64,000 bases of DNA from Burkholderiaceae bacterium (GTDB lineage Bacteria > Pseudomonadota > Gammaproteobacteria > Burkholderiales > Burkholderiaceae_C), in the NCBI GenBank assembly GCA_026125795.1, contig JAHCKM010000002.1:682001-746000 (forward strand). Reading direction: 5' to 3'. Below the pieces are notes generated by a model, which worked only from the letters and a program-made list of their open reading frames with translations, was not told the origin of the DNA and searched no databases. Below are positions 8,559 through 18,200 of the stretch, piece after piece. The position numbers and the translations under genes are program-made. Numbering within the stretch: position 1 is the stretch's first letter; every line of letters starts with the position of its first letter.

Positions 8559-8607
8559 TTGGCTCCCCGACCTGGGCTCGAACCAGGGACCTACGGATTA
8601 ACAGTCC
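8559..8607 (-). repeat. 3' fragment of tRNA-Asn(GTT), putative attachment site
   Basis: On the minus strand the sequence carries the anticodon loop CTGTTAA with anticodon GTT, the variable region, a complete T-arm (CCTGG-TTCGAGC-CCAGG) and the acceptor 3' strand followed by an encoded CCA. Upstream of the anticodon stem the match to tRNA stops, so D-arm and 5' acceptor are missing. A truncated tRNA 3' end beside an integrase gene is the normal product of site-specific integration into a tRNA gene. The reconstituted full tRNA-Asn should lie at the other end of the element and I do not see it in this window. Confidence 0.75.
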
Positions 8608-8759
8608 CTGGGACTGACATGTCCTGAGACTTCGCGGGACAGTTGACCGCCTTCCAAGCCTTTACAGAACAACGGCTTAGGTCCAGAGTCGTCGCGTCAC
8701 GTCCCGGACCATCACGCGCCAAAGTGGCACCAGAGTGGCACGGGAGAGACCCACGGACT

Positions 8760-10184
8760 ATGAGCGATCAACGCGTTTCGGAAATCGCGGCGGCACTGCA
8801 GTCGGTGCAGGGAGACGCCTTCGTCACGCTGCGCACCCGACTCGATCGCGGCGGCTCCCTGCAAGCGCGGCGCTTGGGGAACGGCACCGTGCAGCTGTAT
8901 TGGCGGTATTCGCACGCCGGGCGCAAGCACCGTGAACCGCTTGGTCCGTACGACGCTTCGGCCCCGCCCAAGAAGCTGGAGCCCACGCCGCGCGGGTACA
9001 GCATCGCTGCCGCGTTGGAAAAGTGCAGAGAACTGGCTGTAATCCACAGCGAGCGCGCAGATGCCGGCGGACTTCGTGGGCTGAAGGTCGAACGGCGGCA
9101 AATGCGCAAGGTGCAGCAGGAGTTGGCGGCAGAGCTGTCACAGCGCAGCCTGCGAAAGCTGCTCGAGACCTACGTCGATCACTTGAAGGCACAGCATCGA
9201 CGCAGCCACGTCGACGCGGGCCAGATCTTCAAGCGCCACGTGTTCGAGCCCTGGCCGAAGCTGGCCGACGCTCCAGCTGTGGAGCTGACGGCCGATCAAG
9301 TGCTCGACATGCTGCGTCGCCTGATCGAGGTCGGGAAAGGCCGAACGGCCAACAAGCTGCGTTCGTACCTGCGCGCTGCCTTCCAGTGTGCGCTCGACGT
9401 GCGGTTCGTCGCCTCCATACCGATGGCCTTCAAGACGTTCAGCGTCACCATGAATCCGGTGGCGCTGACGCGCCGCTCTCCTCAATACGATCGTGCGGAC
9501 AAGCGGCCTCTAACAAAGTCCGAGCTGTGTACCTACTGGCAACTGCTCACGCAAACGCCCGGAGCGCGCGCGGCTGCGTTGCGTCTGCACCTGTTGACTG
9601 GAGGGCAACGCATCGAGCAGTTCGTTCGGCTCCTGAGCGCTGATGCCAGCCAGGACGCTTTGCAGATCTACGACCTCAAGGGACGGCCAGGGCAGGGCGC
9701 TCGCCCGCACCGCGTACCGCTGGTACATCTGGCGCGCCACGCCCTGGCGGACATCGGCTCGCAAGGACAGTTCGCAATCTCCACGACGGGAGGCGTCAAG
9801 CCCATCAGCGTGCGCACCCTGGCGGGCTGGGCGCACGAGATCGTGGGCGACACGATCGCAGCTTTCACGCTGAAACGCATTCGCTCTGGGGTCGAAACGC
9901 TGCTGGCGGCAAGGGGTGTGACGCGCGAAGTCCGGGGACACCTACAATCGCATGGGATGAGCGGCGTGCAGGCGCGCCACTACGACGGCCACGACTACAT
10001 GGCCGAGAAGCGCAGGGCGCTAGAGATTCTTACGCGTGAGGTGTGCCAGCCGGCCACAGCGCCGCAGAAGAGAACGACGTTCCTGCGCAGTGCACGGTCT
10101 CGGTCGGCTTCCAGACGCAGGCCTCTGTCAACCGAGGGCGCGCCATCGGCCGACGTCCGGCTCAACGCTGATCGCTCGCGGTGA
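8760..10184 (+). CDS. Tyrosine recombinase/integrase
   Basis: 474 aa. An N-terminal arm-binding region and a SAM-like core-binding region (LRKLLETYVDHLKAQHRRSHVD near 140) precede the catalytic domain. Catalytic Arg I lies in LHLLTGGQRIEQFVRLL. The second Arg box reads LKRIRSG rather than HxLRRT, the following His is in GHLQSHGM and the nucleophilic Tyr is in ARHYDGHDYMAEKRRAL. The ATG at 8760 has GGGAGAG upstream; a TTG at 8643 would add 39 residues that look non-coding. It lies 150 bases from a tRNA-Asn 3' fragment and probably integrated the adjacent DNA. Box II lacks the usual His, which is tolerated in this family. Confidence 0.88.
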   Translation: MSDQRVSEIAAALQSVQGDAFVTLRTRLDRGGSLQARRLGNGTVQLYWRYSHAGRKHREPLGPYDASAPPKKLEPTPRGYSIAAALEKCRELAVIHSERADAGGLRGLKVERRQMRKVQQELAAELSQRSLRKLLETYVDHLKAQHRRSHVDAGQIFKRHVFEPWPKLADAPAVELTADQVLDMLRRLIEVGKGRTANKLRSYLRAAFQCALDVRFVASIPMAFKTFSVTMNPVALTRRSPQYDRADKRPLTKSELCTYWQLLTQTPGARAAALRLHLLTGGQRIEQFVRLLSADASQDALQIYDLKGRPGQGARPHRVPLVHLARHALADIGSQGQFAISTTGGVKPISVRTLAGWAHEIVGDTIAAFTLKRIRSGVETLLAARGVTREVRGHLQSHGMSGVQARHYDGHDYMAEKRRALEILTREVCQPATAPQKRTTFLRSARSRSASRRRPLSTEGAPSADVRLNADRSR

Positions 10185-10187
10185 CGT

Positions 10188-10397
10188 TCAGGCCGCCAGC
10201 CTTACCGAAGGTTCGAACTCGGCCCACTGAGACTGCAGGGCTTGCCACTCGGCATCCACTCTGACGGGTCGCCTCTTTGGCCCGGCAATAGCCGCGAATC
10301 TTCTCCGGCAACGCAGCGATCCGAGTGGCCAGTTCGAGCCGATCAATGGTAGTTCGGACAGCAAAGCGTCGACGCCTTGTTCGTAGCGGTCAACCAT
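10188..10397 (-). pseudogene. C-terminal remnant of indolepyruvate ferredoxin oxidoreductase-like protein
   Basis: Three pieces in shifting frames read as one protein tail: MVDRYEQGVDALLSELPLI, then DRLELATRIAALPEKIRGY plus CRAKEA, then VDAEWQALQSQWAEFEPS and a stop. The middle piece has the PEKIRGY..AKEA pattern I associate with the C-terminus of indolepyruvate/2-oxoacid ferredoxin oxidoreductases. Two frame changes and loss of all upstream sequence mark it as a decayed fragment, stranded directly after the integrase gene. A search with the joined peptide would confirm or reject the family. Confidence 0.5.
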
Positions 10398-10412
10398 CCA
10401 AGCTTTCTGCCA

Positions 10413-10838
10413 CTACTCCGCTAGCACTACATCACCAACTTTGATCACACCTCCGACGATGACTCGGGCCGTCATGCCACCATGTCCGCGCATTGCGGCA
10501 TAGCCACCCGGCCCAATGGCCTCTTCCATCCGGGAGCAGGGCTGACACGGGCCTACCACCTCGAGCACTGCTTTGCCAACCTTCAGCTTCGCATTCTTCA
10601 GTGCAAGCAGATTGATGCCTGAGACAACCAGGTTTCGGCGCAAGGCGCTTGCGTCCACGCGATCGACACGGGCCAGGTCGGCGATCACTGCGAGGTGCTC
10701 GGCCTGGATCAATGTGACCTGACGGGTTGACAGCTCGGACTCACCTCGCTTGCCCAGCCGATCGTCCGCAAGGCCGATACCCGCCAGCGCCACAGTGCTT
10801 GAAATCGAACGAGCCGGCTCTCGCGGAGATCCTCTCAC
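10413..10838 (-). CDS. MOSC domain protein
   Basis: About 141 aa, a minimal MOSC domain: STRQVTLIQAEHLAVI, ALRRNLVVSGINLLALK, then GPCQPCSRMEEAIGPGG and HGGMTARVIVGGVIKVGD. The Cys in GPCQPCSRM is the conserved MOSC cysteine thought to carry sulfur in molybdenum-cofactor sulfurases and YiiM-like proteins. Homology-like coding (HVEGRVESIIV) continues upstream of the only usable start, a GTG at 10838, back to a TGA with no ATG, GTG or TTG in frame. Either an unusual start is used or the 5' end is damaged. No Mo-enzyme gene is nearby. Confidence 0.75.
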   Translation of the reverse strand: MRGSPREPARSISSTVALAGIGLADDRLGKRGESELSTRQVTLIQAEHLAVIADLARVDRVDASALRRNLVVSGINLLALKNAKLKVGKAVLEVVGPCQPCSRMEEAIGPGGYAAMRGHGGMTARVIVGGVIKVGDVVLAE

Positions 10839-10940
10839 GATGATGGATTCGACCCGGCCTTCGACATGGGCGGCTTGTTGAGGTCACGTATGGTCTTCAT
10901 ACAAGAAAGGGCGTGGACGGATCAATTCTGCTTGACCGTT

Positions 10941-11176
10941 CTAAAGACTTTTACCGCCGCGGCCCACCGCTACCAAGCGGCTTAGCCGCTCGATCTCGCC
11001 GGTGGCCATCGAGAGGTCTTAACAGCGTCGCGGCTGAAGACGTTGATGATGCGCGTGCTGCGCTGCTGCTGCGCGCCATCTTGGTCGAGAAAGGTCACCT
11101 GAACCCACTCGCGCGTCGTCGCCACTGCCTCGAGCACGTCGTGAAGGTCGCAACTGATCGGAAGGCATTTGTGCAT
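10941..11176 (-). pseudogene. Frameshifted Rho-binding antiterminator (ROF-like) gene
   Basis: The first frame gives MHKCLPISCDLHDVLEAVAT, a textbook ROF start (PISCDLHD..EA), continuing to IINVFSRDAV. The next frame continues with DLSMATGEIERLSRLVAV and a stop, matching the expected ROF C-terminus. A single missing base near 11025-11030 (GTTAAGACC where GTTGAAGAC would keep frame) joins the two. ROF proteins bind Rho and relieve termination. The start abuts the stop of the 43-aa membrane protein gene, so the two probably formed an operon. Sequencing error is the alternative to a real mutation. Confidence 0.6.
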
Positions 11177-11308
11177 TCATCGCGCCAGCCATGCAACGAG
11201 CTCGCACAACAAGAACAACAGGTAGACAACAAGACAGACCGGCAGAATGACGAGGGCCGCGCCCCAGTCTTCAGGTGGCGCCGCGACATGCTTCCAAAGA
11301 CTCTTCAT
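11177..11308 (-). CDS. 43-aa single-span membrane protein (paralogue of 40183-40314)
   Basis: MKSLWKHVAAPPEDWGAALV begins a 43-residue protein whose second half is one hydrophobic span (ILPVCLVVYLLFLLCELVAW) ending in LAR. It aligns end to end, without gaps and at equal length, with the product at 40183-40314: MK-LW-(x)3-A(x)2-(E/D)WG-AL-LP, then the span, then AW. I know no named family for it. Both copies lie immediately upstream of and touch another minus-strand gene. The charged N-terminal helix followed by a membrane span suggests an inner-membrane microprotein. Confidence 0.65.
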   Translation of the reverse strand: MKSLWKHVAAPPEDWGAALVILPVCLVVYLLFLLCELVAWLAR

Positions 11309-11459
11309 CTCGTCGCTTCGCCAGTTCGGGAGATGGCTCTGCCGCGGTGGTGGCGCCATAGTCGATGGTGTTGCAAAGTACATCGTATGAACCAAGCCAG
11401 CGAAGACTGCTGTCCGGGGTCATCCGATTGAGGAATGAGCAAGTTGCCCAGCGGGGCCG

Positions 11460-12002
11460 TCAGCGTGAGTCCCCGGGCACTGTTGGCGACAGTTCCATGG
11501 TGAGCGCCGTAGTCGTCGCATGACCAGAGACGCGCGTCCGTTTGAACCCCAACCGACCGGCCAACTTGAGCATCGCGTGGTTGTCAGAAAGGGTCGTTCC
11601 AACGAGCCGCTCGAGCTCGACTTCTTGTGCGGCGTGGATCAGACACGACAGCAACTCGTGGCCCAGACCTTGTCTCTGCCACTCGTCCGCAATCACAATG
11701 GCGAATTCCGCATCTCTGTCCTTAGGCCCGCGCACATAGCGTGCAACACCGATCTGACGCTCGTGGCCGTCGGTAAGCACCGTTGCCACCAGGGCATGCT
11801 CACGCGCGGGGTCGATATCGGTCCAGCGGCGCAGCTCCTCCAGCGATGGCCTTCGCAATGACATCAGTCGCTGGTAGCCCGTCGAGGGCGACAGCCCGTT
11901 CACAAACTCCTGCGCGAGTGCGAAGTCATCGCTGCAGATGGGACGTATGGTCACTTGCGTTCCGTTCTTGGCCACCCAGGGGTGCGAATCGTGAGTGATC
12001 AT
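11460..12002 (-). CDS. GNAT family N-acetyltransferase
   Basis: 180 aa. The GNAT core is clear: VTIRPICSDDFALAQEFVNG at the start, AEFAIVIADEWQRQGLGHEL as the acetyl-CoA-binding motif A (Q/R-x-x-G-x-G/A) and LVGTTLSDNHAMLKLAGRLG as the C-terminal part. The pattern resembles the acetyltransferase domain of Pat/YfiQ-type protein lysine acetyltransferases, where it follows an acyl-CoA synthetase-like domain, but here it stands alone. The acceptor is unknown. No neighbouring gene shares its operon. Confidence 0.85.
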   Translation of the reverse strand: MITHDSHPWVAKNGTQVTIRPICSDDFALAQEFVNGLSPSTGYQRLMSLRRPSLEELRRWTDIDPAREHALVATVLTDGHERQIGVARYVRGPKDRDAEFAIVIADEWQRQGLGHELLSCLIHAAQEVELERLVGTTLSDNHAMLKLAGRLGFKRTRVSGHATTTALTMELSPTVPGDSR

Positions 12003-12659
12003 CGGGCGACTTCGAGAATCTGATCGGCTACTGCCCAGAATCGAGGTGAATCACGTGATCTGAAAGCGAACACTTGGCGGGTGGCGCTCTGATCAAAGTG
12101 AAACTCATGCTAGTCGCCGCCCTGCCAGGAGGCCTCTCCATCAAGCGCGGGGTGCACCTAGTTCCATCGACCTAGTCGCGCGTGCTTGTCGCGATCGCTC
12201 AAGGCTGCAGAGCATCCACCTGGCCGGAGAACTCAAGCCGAGGAGATCGCGAGCAAGTCCTGTAGCAGCGGGGCGGCAATCCGCCGGGCGTCGGCTCACG
12301 GCCACCAGGCATCGCCTCGAGATCGCTTTAGCTCTCTAGAGAGTGCGAACGTCGTGAAGAGGCCGGCTGCATGCCCAGCAAAGGAGTCGACGATACGTTC
12401 GTCTCATAGACGCCATGTCGCGCATCTGGTGTCATGCACAACACGACGTCCGCGGACGTATCAGTGCGACTGGCAAGCGCCAGCCTCGAGGCCGGTGTTG
12501 CGCAAGCAGCAACCGCATACATCAACCAAACCCGAAGGAGTGGACGCCACCGAGCGAGAGGGAGACAGCGAAGTGATGAAGGCGGCCGACCGCCCGTGGC
12601 CGCAGATTCAAAGCTTCAACCATCCACGCTGCACGGGAGGGATCCATGCAAGGTGTCGT
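12003..12659. other. 657-bp stretch without a recognisable gene
   Basis: Reading frames here are open by composition only and show no family pattern on either strand. The frame of the downstream epoxide hydrolase is open from 12186 but the residues before its signal peptide look non-coding. I see no repeat or RNA gene. It may be degraded sequence in the accessory segment. Confidence 0.5.
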
Positions 12660-13943
12660 GTGAAACGATTCGAACGGCTGATCCGCGCGATCAAGACTGG
12701 TGTCATCGCCACGGCCACGGTGACGTCTTTCATGCTTGCATCCACGGCAACCGCTGCCGAGAGCAACGACACTGCGGTCCGGCCGTTTCGGGTGACCATC
12801 CCCGAGAAGGAGATCGTCGAGCTTCGCCGCAGGATCTCGACCACGCGCTGGCCCACAAAGGAACTCGTGGGAGATCGCTCGCAGGGCGTGCAGCTCGCGA
12901 CGCTCAAGGCGCTTGCTCGTTTTTGGACGACCGACTACGACTGGCGCAAGGCGGAAGCGAGGCTGAACACCCTCCCGCAGTTCGTGACCAAGATCGACGG
13001 CACGGACATTCACTTCATCCACGTCAAATCGCCCCATGAGGGCGCGTTGCCGCTGATCATGACGCACGGTTGGCCCGGTTCGGTCATCGAGCTCCTCGAG
13101 ACGATCGGACCGTTGACGGACCCGACCAAGTACGGTGGTACCCCGGCCGATGCATTCCACGTGGTGCTTCCATCCTTGCCTGGCTACGGCTTTTCGGGCC
13201 AACCAACGGACCTCGGTTGGGACTCCGGCCGCATCGCGAGAGCTTGGGCCGTGCTGATGGAGCGTCTCGGCTACACCCGCTACGTCGCCCAAGGGGGCGA
13301 CGTCGGTGCCGACGTCACGGATGCAATGGCTCGCCAGGCGCCCAAGGGATTGATCGGCGTCCATCTCAACTTGCTCACCGGAGCCCTGGGCATCGTCGAC
13401 AAGCTGCCGAAGAAGTCGGAACAGGAACGCGCGGCGGCCAACGCTGTCGCGACCTTCAAGGCAAGCGGATTCGGCTACTTCTTGGAGCAGTCGACCCGCC
13501 CACAGACCATCGGCTACTCCCTGCTGGATTCACCCATAGGCCTCGCGGCCTGGATGCTCGACCATGACACGGACAGCTACTACAAGATCTCCCGCGCGTT
13601 TGTCGAGGGGAGGACCGTGGGCCGGCTTACCCGAGAGAGCATCGTCGACAACATCACGCTGTACTGGCTGACGGGCACCGGCGCGTCGGCGGCCCGCTGG
13701 TATTGGGAGTTCGGCCAGTTTCTGGCAAAGGTTGGCGATCAGGTGCCGCTGCCAGTCAGAGTTCCTGTTGGGTTCACCACCTTCCCTGGCGAGCTCTGGG
13801 CCGCCCCGCGCAGTTGGGTAGAGGCGGTCTATCCAGGCCTGGCCTACTTCAACCAGGTCGATCGCGGTGGACACTTCGCGGCATGGGAAGAGCCAACGCT
13901 CTTCGCTTCGGAGTTGCGCGCGGCCTTCAGACCGCTGCGCTAG
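12660..13943 (+). CDS. Secreted epoxide hydrolase-like alpha/beta hydrolase
   Basis: 427 aa from a GTG start chosen because a signal peptide follows at once (KRFERLIRAIKTGVIATATV, cleavage near ATAAES). The N-terminal epoxide-hydrolase domain (RPFRVTIPEKEIVELRRRIS ... TRWP) precedes the alpha/beta core: oxyanion region MTHGWPGSVIELLE, nucleophile Asp in AQGGDVGADVTDAM and the C-terminal His in RGGHFAAWEEP. These enzymes open epoxides by water addition. Export to the periplasm is unusual for the class but common in Burkholderiales paralogues. It is followed at 254 bases by a Bug-protein gene. Confidence 0.85.
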   Translation: MKRFERLIRAIKTGVIATATVTSFMLASTATAAESNDTAVRPFRVTIPEKEIVELRRRISTTRWPTKELVGDRSQGVQLATLKALARFWTTDYDWRKAEARLNTLPQFVTKIDGTDIHFIHVKSPHEGALPLIMTHGWPGSVIELLETIGPLTDPTKYGGTPADAFHVVLPSLPGYGFSGQPTDLGWDSGRIARAWAVLMERLGYTRYVAQGGDVGADVTDAMARQAPKGLIGVHLNLLTGALGIVDKLPKKSEQERAAANAVATFKASGFGYFLEQSTRPQTIGYSLLDSPIGLAAWMLDHDTDSYYKISRAFVEGRTVGRLTRESIVDNITLYWLTGTGASAARWYWEFGQFLAKVGDQVPLPVRVPVGFTTFPGELWAAPRSWVEAVYPGLAYFNQVDRGGHFAAWEEPTLFASELRAAFRPLR

Positions 13944-14197
13944 CTCTGGAAGCCGAGTCGTGTGCAACGAGACTTCTGCGGCGACTTTTTCCCCGGGCCT
14001 TGTTCGGCAGCAAGCTCGCGGATAGGGCCGAGCAACCCGCTGATCGCGCGCCGACCACCGGGGCCCCGGAGGATCGCTAGGCCTCTTCCTTCAGTGCGCG
14101 CGCAGTTGGCAACGCAGATGATCGACAGGAGGAGCTTCTCCTGCGAAGATCTCTACGCTGGAACGCATAGCAACTGGAGCCACCTGGAGGGCTGAGG

Positions 14198-15175
14198 ATG
14201 CGACGTCGCCGGTTCAGTACGCTAGTGGGCGTTCTTGCCGCAGCAAGTCTCGCTACGCAGGCAGTTGCGCAGGCATACCCGTCGCGCAGCATCACTTGGG
14301 TGGTCCCTTACACGCCGGGCGGCTCGACAGACACCGTTGCGCGAGCGTTGGCGAGAAGGATGGGCGAAGTCCTGGGCCAGCAGGTTGTGATTGACAACCG
14401 ACCCGGAGCAAGTGGGTCACTCGGGACGGAGCAAGTGGCGCGCGCGACACCGGATGGCTACACGCTGCTCTACATCACGATTGGAACGATGGCGACCAAC
14501 CTGTTCTTCTACAAGGACTTGAAGTACGACCCCTTGAGAGATTTCATTCCCGTGCACGGCATGTTTCGATCGCCGCTGCTCCTTGTAGTGGGCCAGGAGT
14601 CGCCGTTCACAAGCGTGGCTGACCTGGTAGAAGCTGCGAGGACTCAACCAGGCAAGCTGAATCTTGGCACGGCGGGTGCCGGCACGGGCGGTCATCTCGC
14701 AGGCTTGTTGCTCCAGGATGCCGCGGCAGTCAAGCTGCAAAACATCCCATACAAAGGAACTGCCCCGGCACTGCAGGATTTGTTCGGTGAAAGGGTGCAC
14801 TTGATGTTCGACTATACGACTGTGATGCTGCCGCACATCAAGGCGAAAAGGATGCGAGCCTTGGCAGTGATGTCTGACAAGCGTCTCGAAGCGCTGCCGG
14901 ATGTGCCGACCATTGTCGAGGCAGGCTATCCCGGGGCGCAGATCAGTGGCTGGTCCGGCATCGGCGTGCCGGCGGGCACGCCGCCCGACGTTGTCAGCAA
15001 ATTGGCCGGCGCTATCCGCGCCGCGCTTCAGCACGAAGAAACGGTGTCCTACTTCGTGGGCGTTGGTGATCAACCGCAGTTGGACCTAAACGAGTCGGCG
15101 TTTCACAAGCTCATAGTCGATGAGCAGAAGAAGTGGGGCGATGTGCTTCGAAAACCGGGCATCATCCCAGAGTAA
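14198..15175 (+). CDS. Bug-type (TctC family) periplasmic substrate-binding protein
   Basis: 325 aa with an N-terminal signal peptide (RRRRFSTLVGVLAAASLATQ, cleavage after AVAQA) and the Bug pattern SITWVVPYTPGGSTDTVARA, then RPGASGSLGTEQVARATPDGYTLL. GAGG precedes the ATG. It is the second Bug gene in the window and differs clearly from the one at 3771-4748. It stands between an epoxide hydrolase gene and a convergent giant sensor gene. Ligand unknown. Confidence 0.92.
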   Translation: MRRRRFSTLVGVLAAASLATQAVAQAYPSRSITWVVPYTPGGSTDTVARALARRMGEVLGQQVVIDNRPGASGSLGTEQVARATPDGYTLLYITIGTMATNLFFYKDLKYDPLRDFIPVHGMFRSPLLLVVGQESPFTSVADLVEAARTQPGKLNLGTAGAGTGGHLAGLLLQDAAAVKLQNIPYKGTAPALQDLFGERVHLMFDYTTVMLPHIKAKRMRALAVMSDKRLEALPDVPTIVEAGYPGAQISGWSGIGVPAGTPPDVVSKLAGAIRAALQHEETVSYFVGVGDQPQLDLNESAFHKLIVDEQKKWGDVLRKPGIIPE

Positions 15176-15276
15176 GCAGTACGACGATCGGGTTGAGCAC
15201 AACGGCAATGGAACTCGTTGTTCCGCAGTGCCCTGGCCCCGACCCGCAGGATCATCGCTTGAACCCTTCGCGAATC

Positions 15277-18200
15277 TCAACCAGGTGAGATGGTGCGATC
15301 TAGACGCGGGATGGAGAAAGTGAAGGTTGCCCCGGGCATGCCGCTGTTGTGCTCCGCCCAGATGCGACCTCGATGTCGCTCAATGATGGAGCGACTGACG
15401 AACAACCCAATCCCCATGCCACCGGTCTTCGTGGTATGGAATGCGTCAAACACTGATCCAACGTCTTCGCGAGGCAAGCCGACTCCGCTATCGCAGACCG
15501 AGAGGCAGACCTGACCCATGTCGTCGCAACGGGTGCTAAGAACCATTTGGCGCTGTCGATCGTAGACCTCTGCCATCGCGTCAGCGGCATTGCGGACAAG
15601 ATTCAATATGACCTGTTGGAGCTGAACACGATCACCGCTAACCATCGGCAAGTCTTCGGCCAATTGCGTCTCAACCGTAGTTTGATTGCGCTGCAGCTCT
15701 GCGAGCAGCAGAGCAATCACCTCTCTCGCCACCTCATTCAGCTCCAGAGGCTCAAGGGTGAGGCTTCGCTTGCTGAACATCTCTCGTAGACGCGCAATGA
15801 CATCGGCCGCCCGTGCACCATCCCGAATCGTGCGGCGCACCGTTTCGCGCGCACCATCAATGTTCGGCGGCCAAGAGTCCAACATCCGAAGACAAGTGTT
15901 GGCGTTGGTGAGGATGCCAGAAAGTGGCTGATTGACCTCGTGTGCGATTGACGCAGTGAGCGCTGTGAGCGCGCTGACTCTCGAAACATGAGCCAGCTCA
16001 AGAGCGGCGCGATCAAGGGCCTCCTGGGCCTGCTTGCGTTCCGTCAAGTCAACCACGTATGCCACCCCTTGGCTCGAGTTCTCACTAAAGCTCGCCACAC
16101 CAACCAGGACTGGTACACGGCTGCCATCCTTGCGAAGGTATTCCTTCTCAAATGGCTGCAAGGTTCCGCTGATCTTGAGATGAGGAATCATCTCCTCATC
16201 TCGCTCAAGCCACTCGGGAGGCGTCAGCTCGGTCCAGCGCAGTCCTTGTTCGACATACTCCTCACGGGCGTAGCCAACCATCTGAAGGAACGCGTCATTC
16301 GTCTCAACGATGCGACCATCGAGCTCCCAAATGAAGACCCCGATGATGTTGGCATCGACAAGGCGGCGAATCCGCGCCTCCCGCTCCGCGACGTCGCGAT
16401 ACAGGCGGCTGTTCTCCAACGAAATCGCTGCCTGAGACGCAATGAACTTCAGAAGCGCCGTGCGCGTGGGTGCAAAAACATGGGAGGCAAGGTTGTTCTC
16501 GAAGTACAAGAGCCCCAGTTTCCGACCTTGATTGGAAAGCGGCAGGCAGAGCGCAGAGCGCACCCTGTGCTGTTGAACGTACGGATCGAGCGAGAACAAG
16601 GAGTCTTTGAGTGCGTCGCCGACCACTACGGCATCTTGAGTGTGCAATGCGAAGCGCAGAATCGTCTCCGGAAGCACCGATGCGTTGACGGCCTCGTCAC
16701 ACGACCGAACGAGAACGTCTGCGGCGACACAGCTGGCTTCTGCCGATACCCACTGGTGATCCCCGCGCACAAGCAGCAACAGTGCCCTCTGTGCACCCGC
16801 ATGCTCCATTGCTGTTCGCATGATCGTATCGACCAGTGTGTCTAACACCATCTCCCGTGAGACGGCCTGCGATACCTTGATTACCGTGGCGAGATCGAGC
16901 TGATCTATGGGTGCGCTAATAGTGGCTGCCCGAACGGCGTCAGAAGTGTCCGCGAACAGCTGCGGGTGGAGAGCGTCCAGCTGACGGACCTTGCCGTCTG
17001 CGCCCCAGCGGAGGTACGCAAACCGCGCACTGTTGAGATGCGCGCGCGCGTTCGTCTCGTTGCCCCGCATTGCATAGAACCGGGCTGCCGTTTCGCAAGC
17101 GATCGCTTCGTTGTGGACGAGCTTGGAAGTCCTTGCTAGCTGGATCGCCTGTTCATACAGGTCCATTGCGTCCAGGGGACGACCTTCGACGCGAGCGATC
17201 TCGGCACCGACCAATGCCGCACGATCACTGAAGTTCTCGGGACACGTCTCTGCCCACGTATGCAGAGCCACGTGATGCTGATGAATGGCATCTCGATGCT
17301 TGGAGTACGGATCCGGTCCCAGAGGAAGACAGCACGCGGCCCGAGCCAATGCGGCGAAGAAACAGAAATCTGCCATCTCCACAAGGAACAGACGCAACAC
17401 CGCCGATGTCGCGTACCACGTCTCGGCTTTGCTCGCCGCCTCAGCTGCAGCCACGTAGTCGTTCGCGAGGAAGCGGGCCTGAAGCTTGCGGATCCAGTAG
17501 TAGCACTCCAGAAGGGCAAGTCTTGGGTCACCGGTGAGGCGCTGCTCGAACGCCGACTCCGCGAACGAGCCATCGTCGAGAGACCCAAACCTGCTGGTCT
17601 TCCCGCGCAGTGAGCGAATGAGAGCCAGAGGGGCTGATACTCTTTCGAGGAAAGATCCGAACGGTGAAGTTGACTCCAACGCCTTCTCGGCTTCGAGCTC
17701 TACTTGATCGAGCGGATGACCCAAGGCAAGGAGAAAGAAGATCAGAATGCGACTGGTGTGCGCTGCGGACGCGGGATTGCCTTGCTCCTTCGACAACTGA
17801 AAGGCGCGGTGGACCGGATCAATGGCGAACTCCAGCGGCCTCGTCCATGGCACCAAGACCGCGAAGTTCCAATACACCTTCCCGCCGAAGTGATTCAGAC
17901 CGCGGTCCTCCACCAACTGACAAGCCGCCTTAGCCAACCGATACGCTACCGCATGCTGGCCAAAGCGTGCGCCAGAAATCAGTGCCATCGCCGCGTACGC
18001 ATGCGGAGCGGCGTGGCTGTTTCCGCGCTGTAGGCTCAGACTAACAGCCGTGCTGACATTGAGCGCGTGCAAGTTCTCGTTGTTCAACATCGCCGGAAGC
18101 GTCAGCACGGCGAGCACATCAAGTACTGCAAGGGACTCTTGATCCTCCATCAGAGGGAGATCGACCAGATCCTCAATTGCGCTGCCTCCGAGCGCCGACC

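Noticed and set aside
14126-14143. Inverted repeat CAGGAG-GAGCTT-CTCCTG before the second Bug gene
   Set aside because: Short, overlaps purine-rich Shine-Dalgarno-like sequence and has no partner site or regulator nearby.
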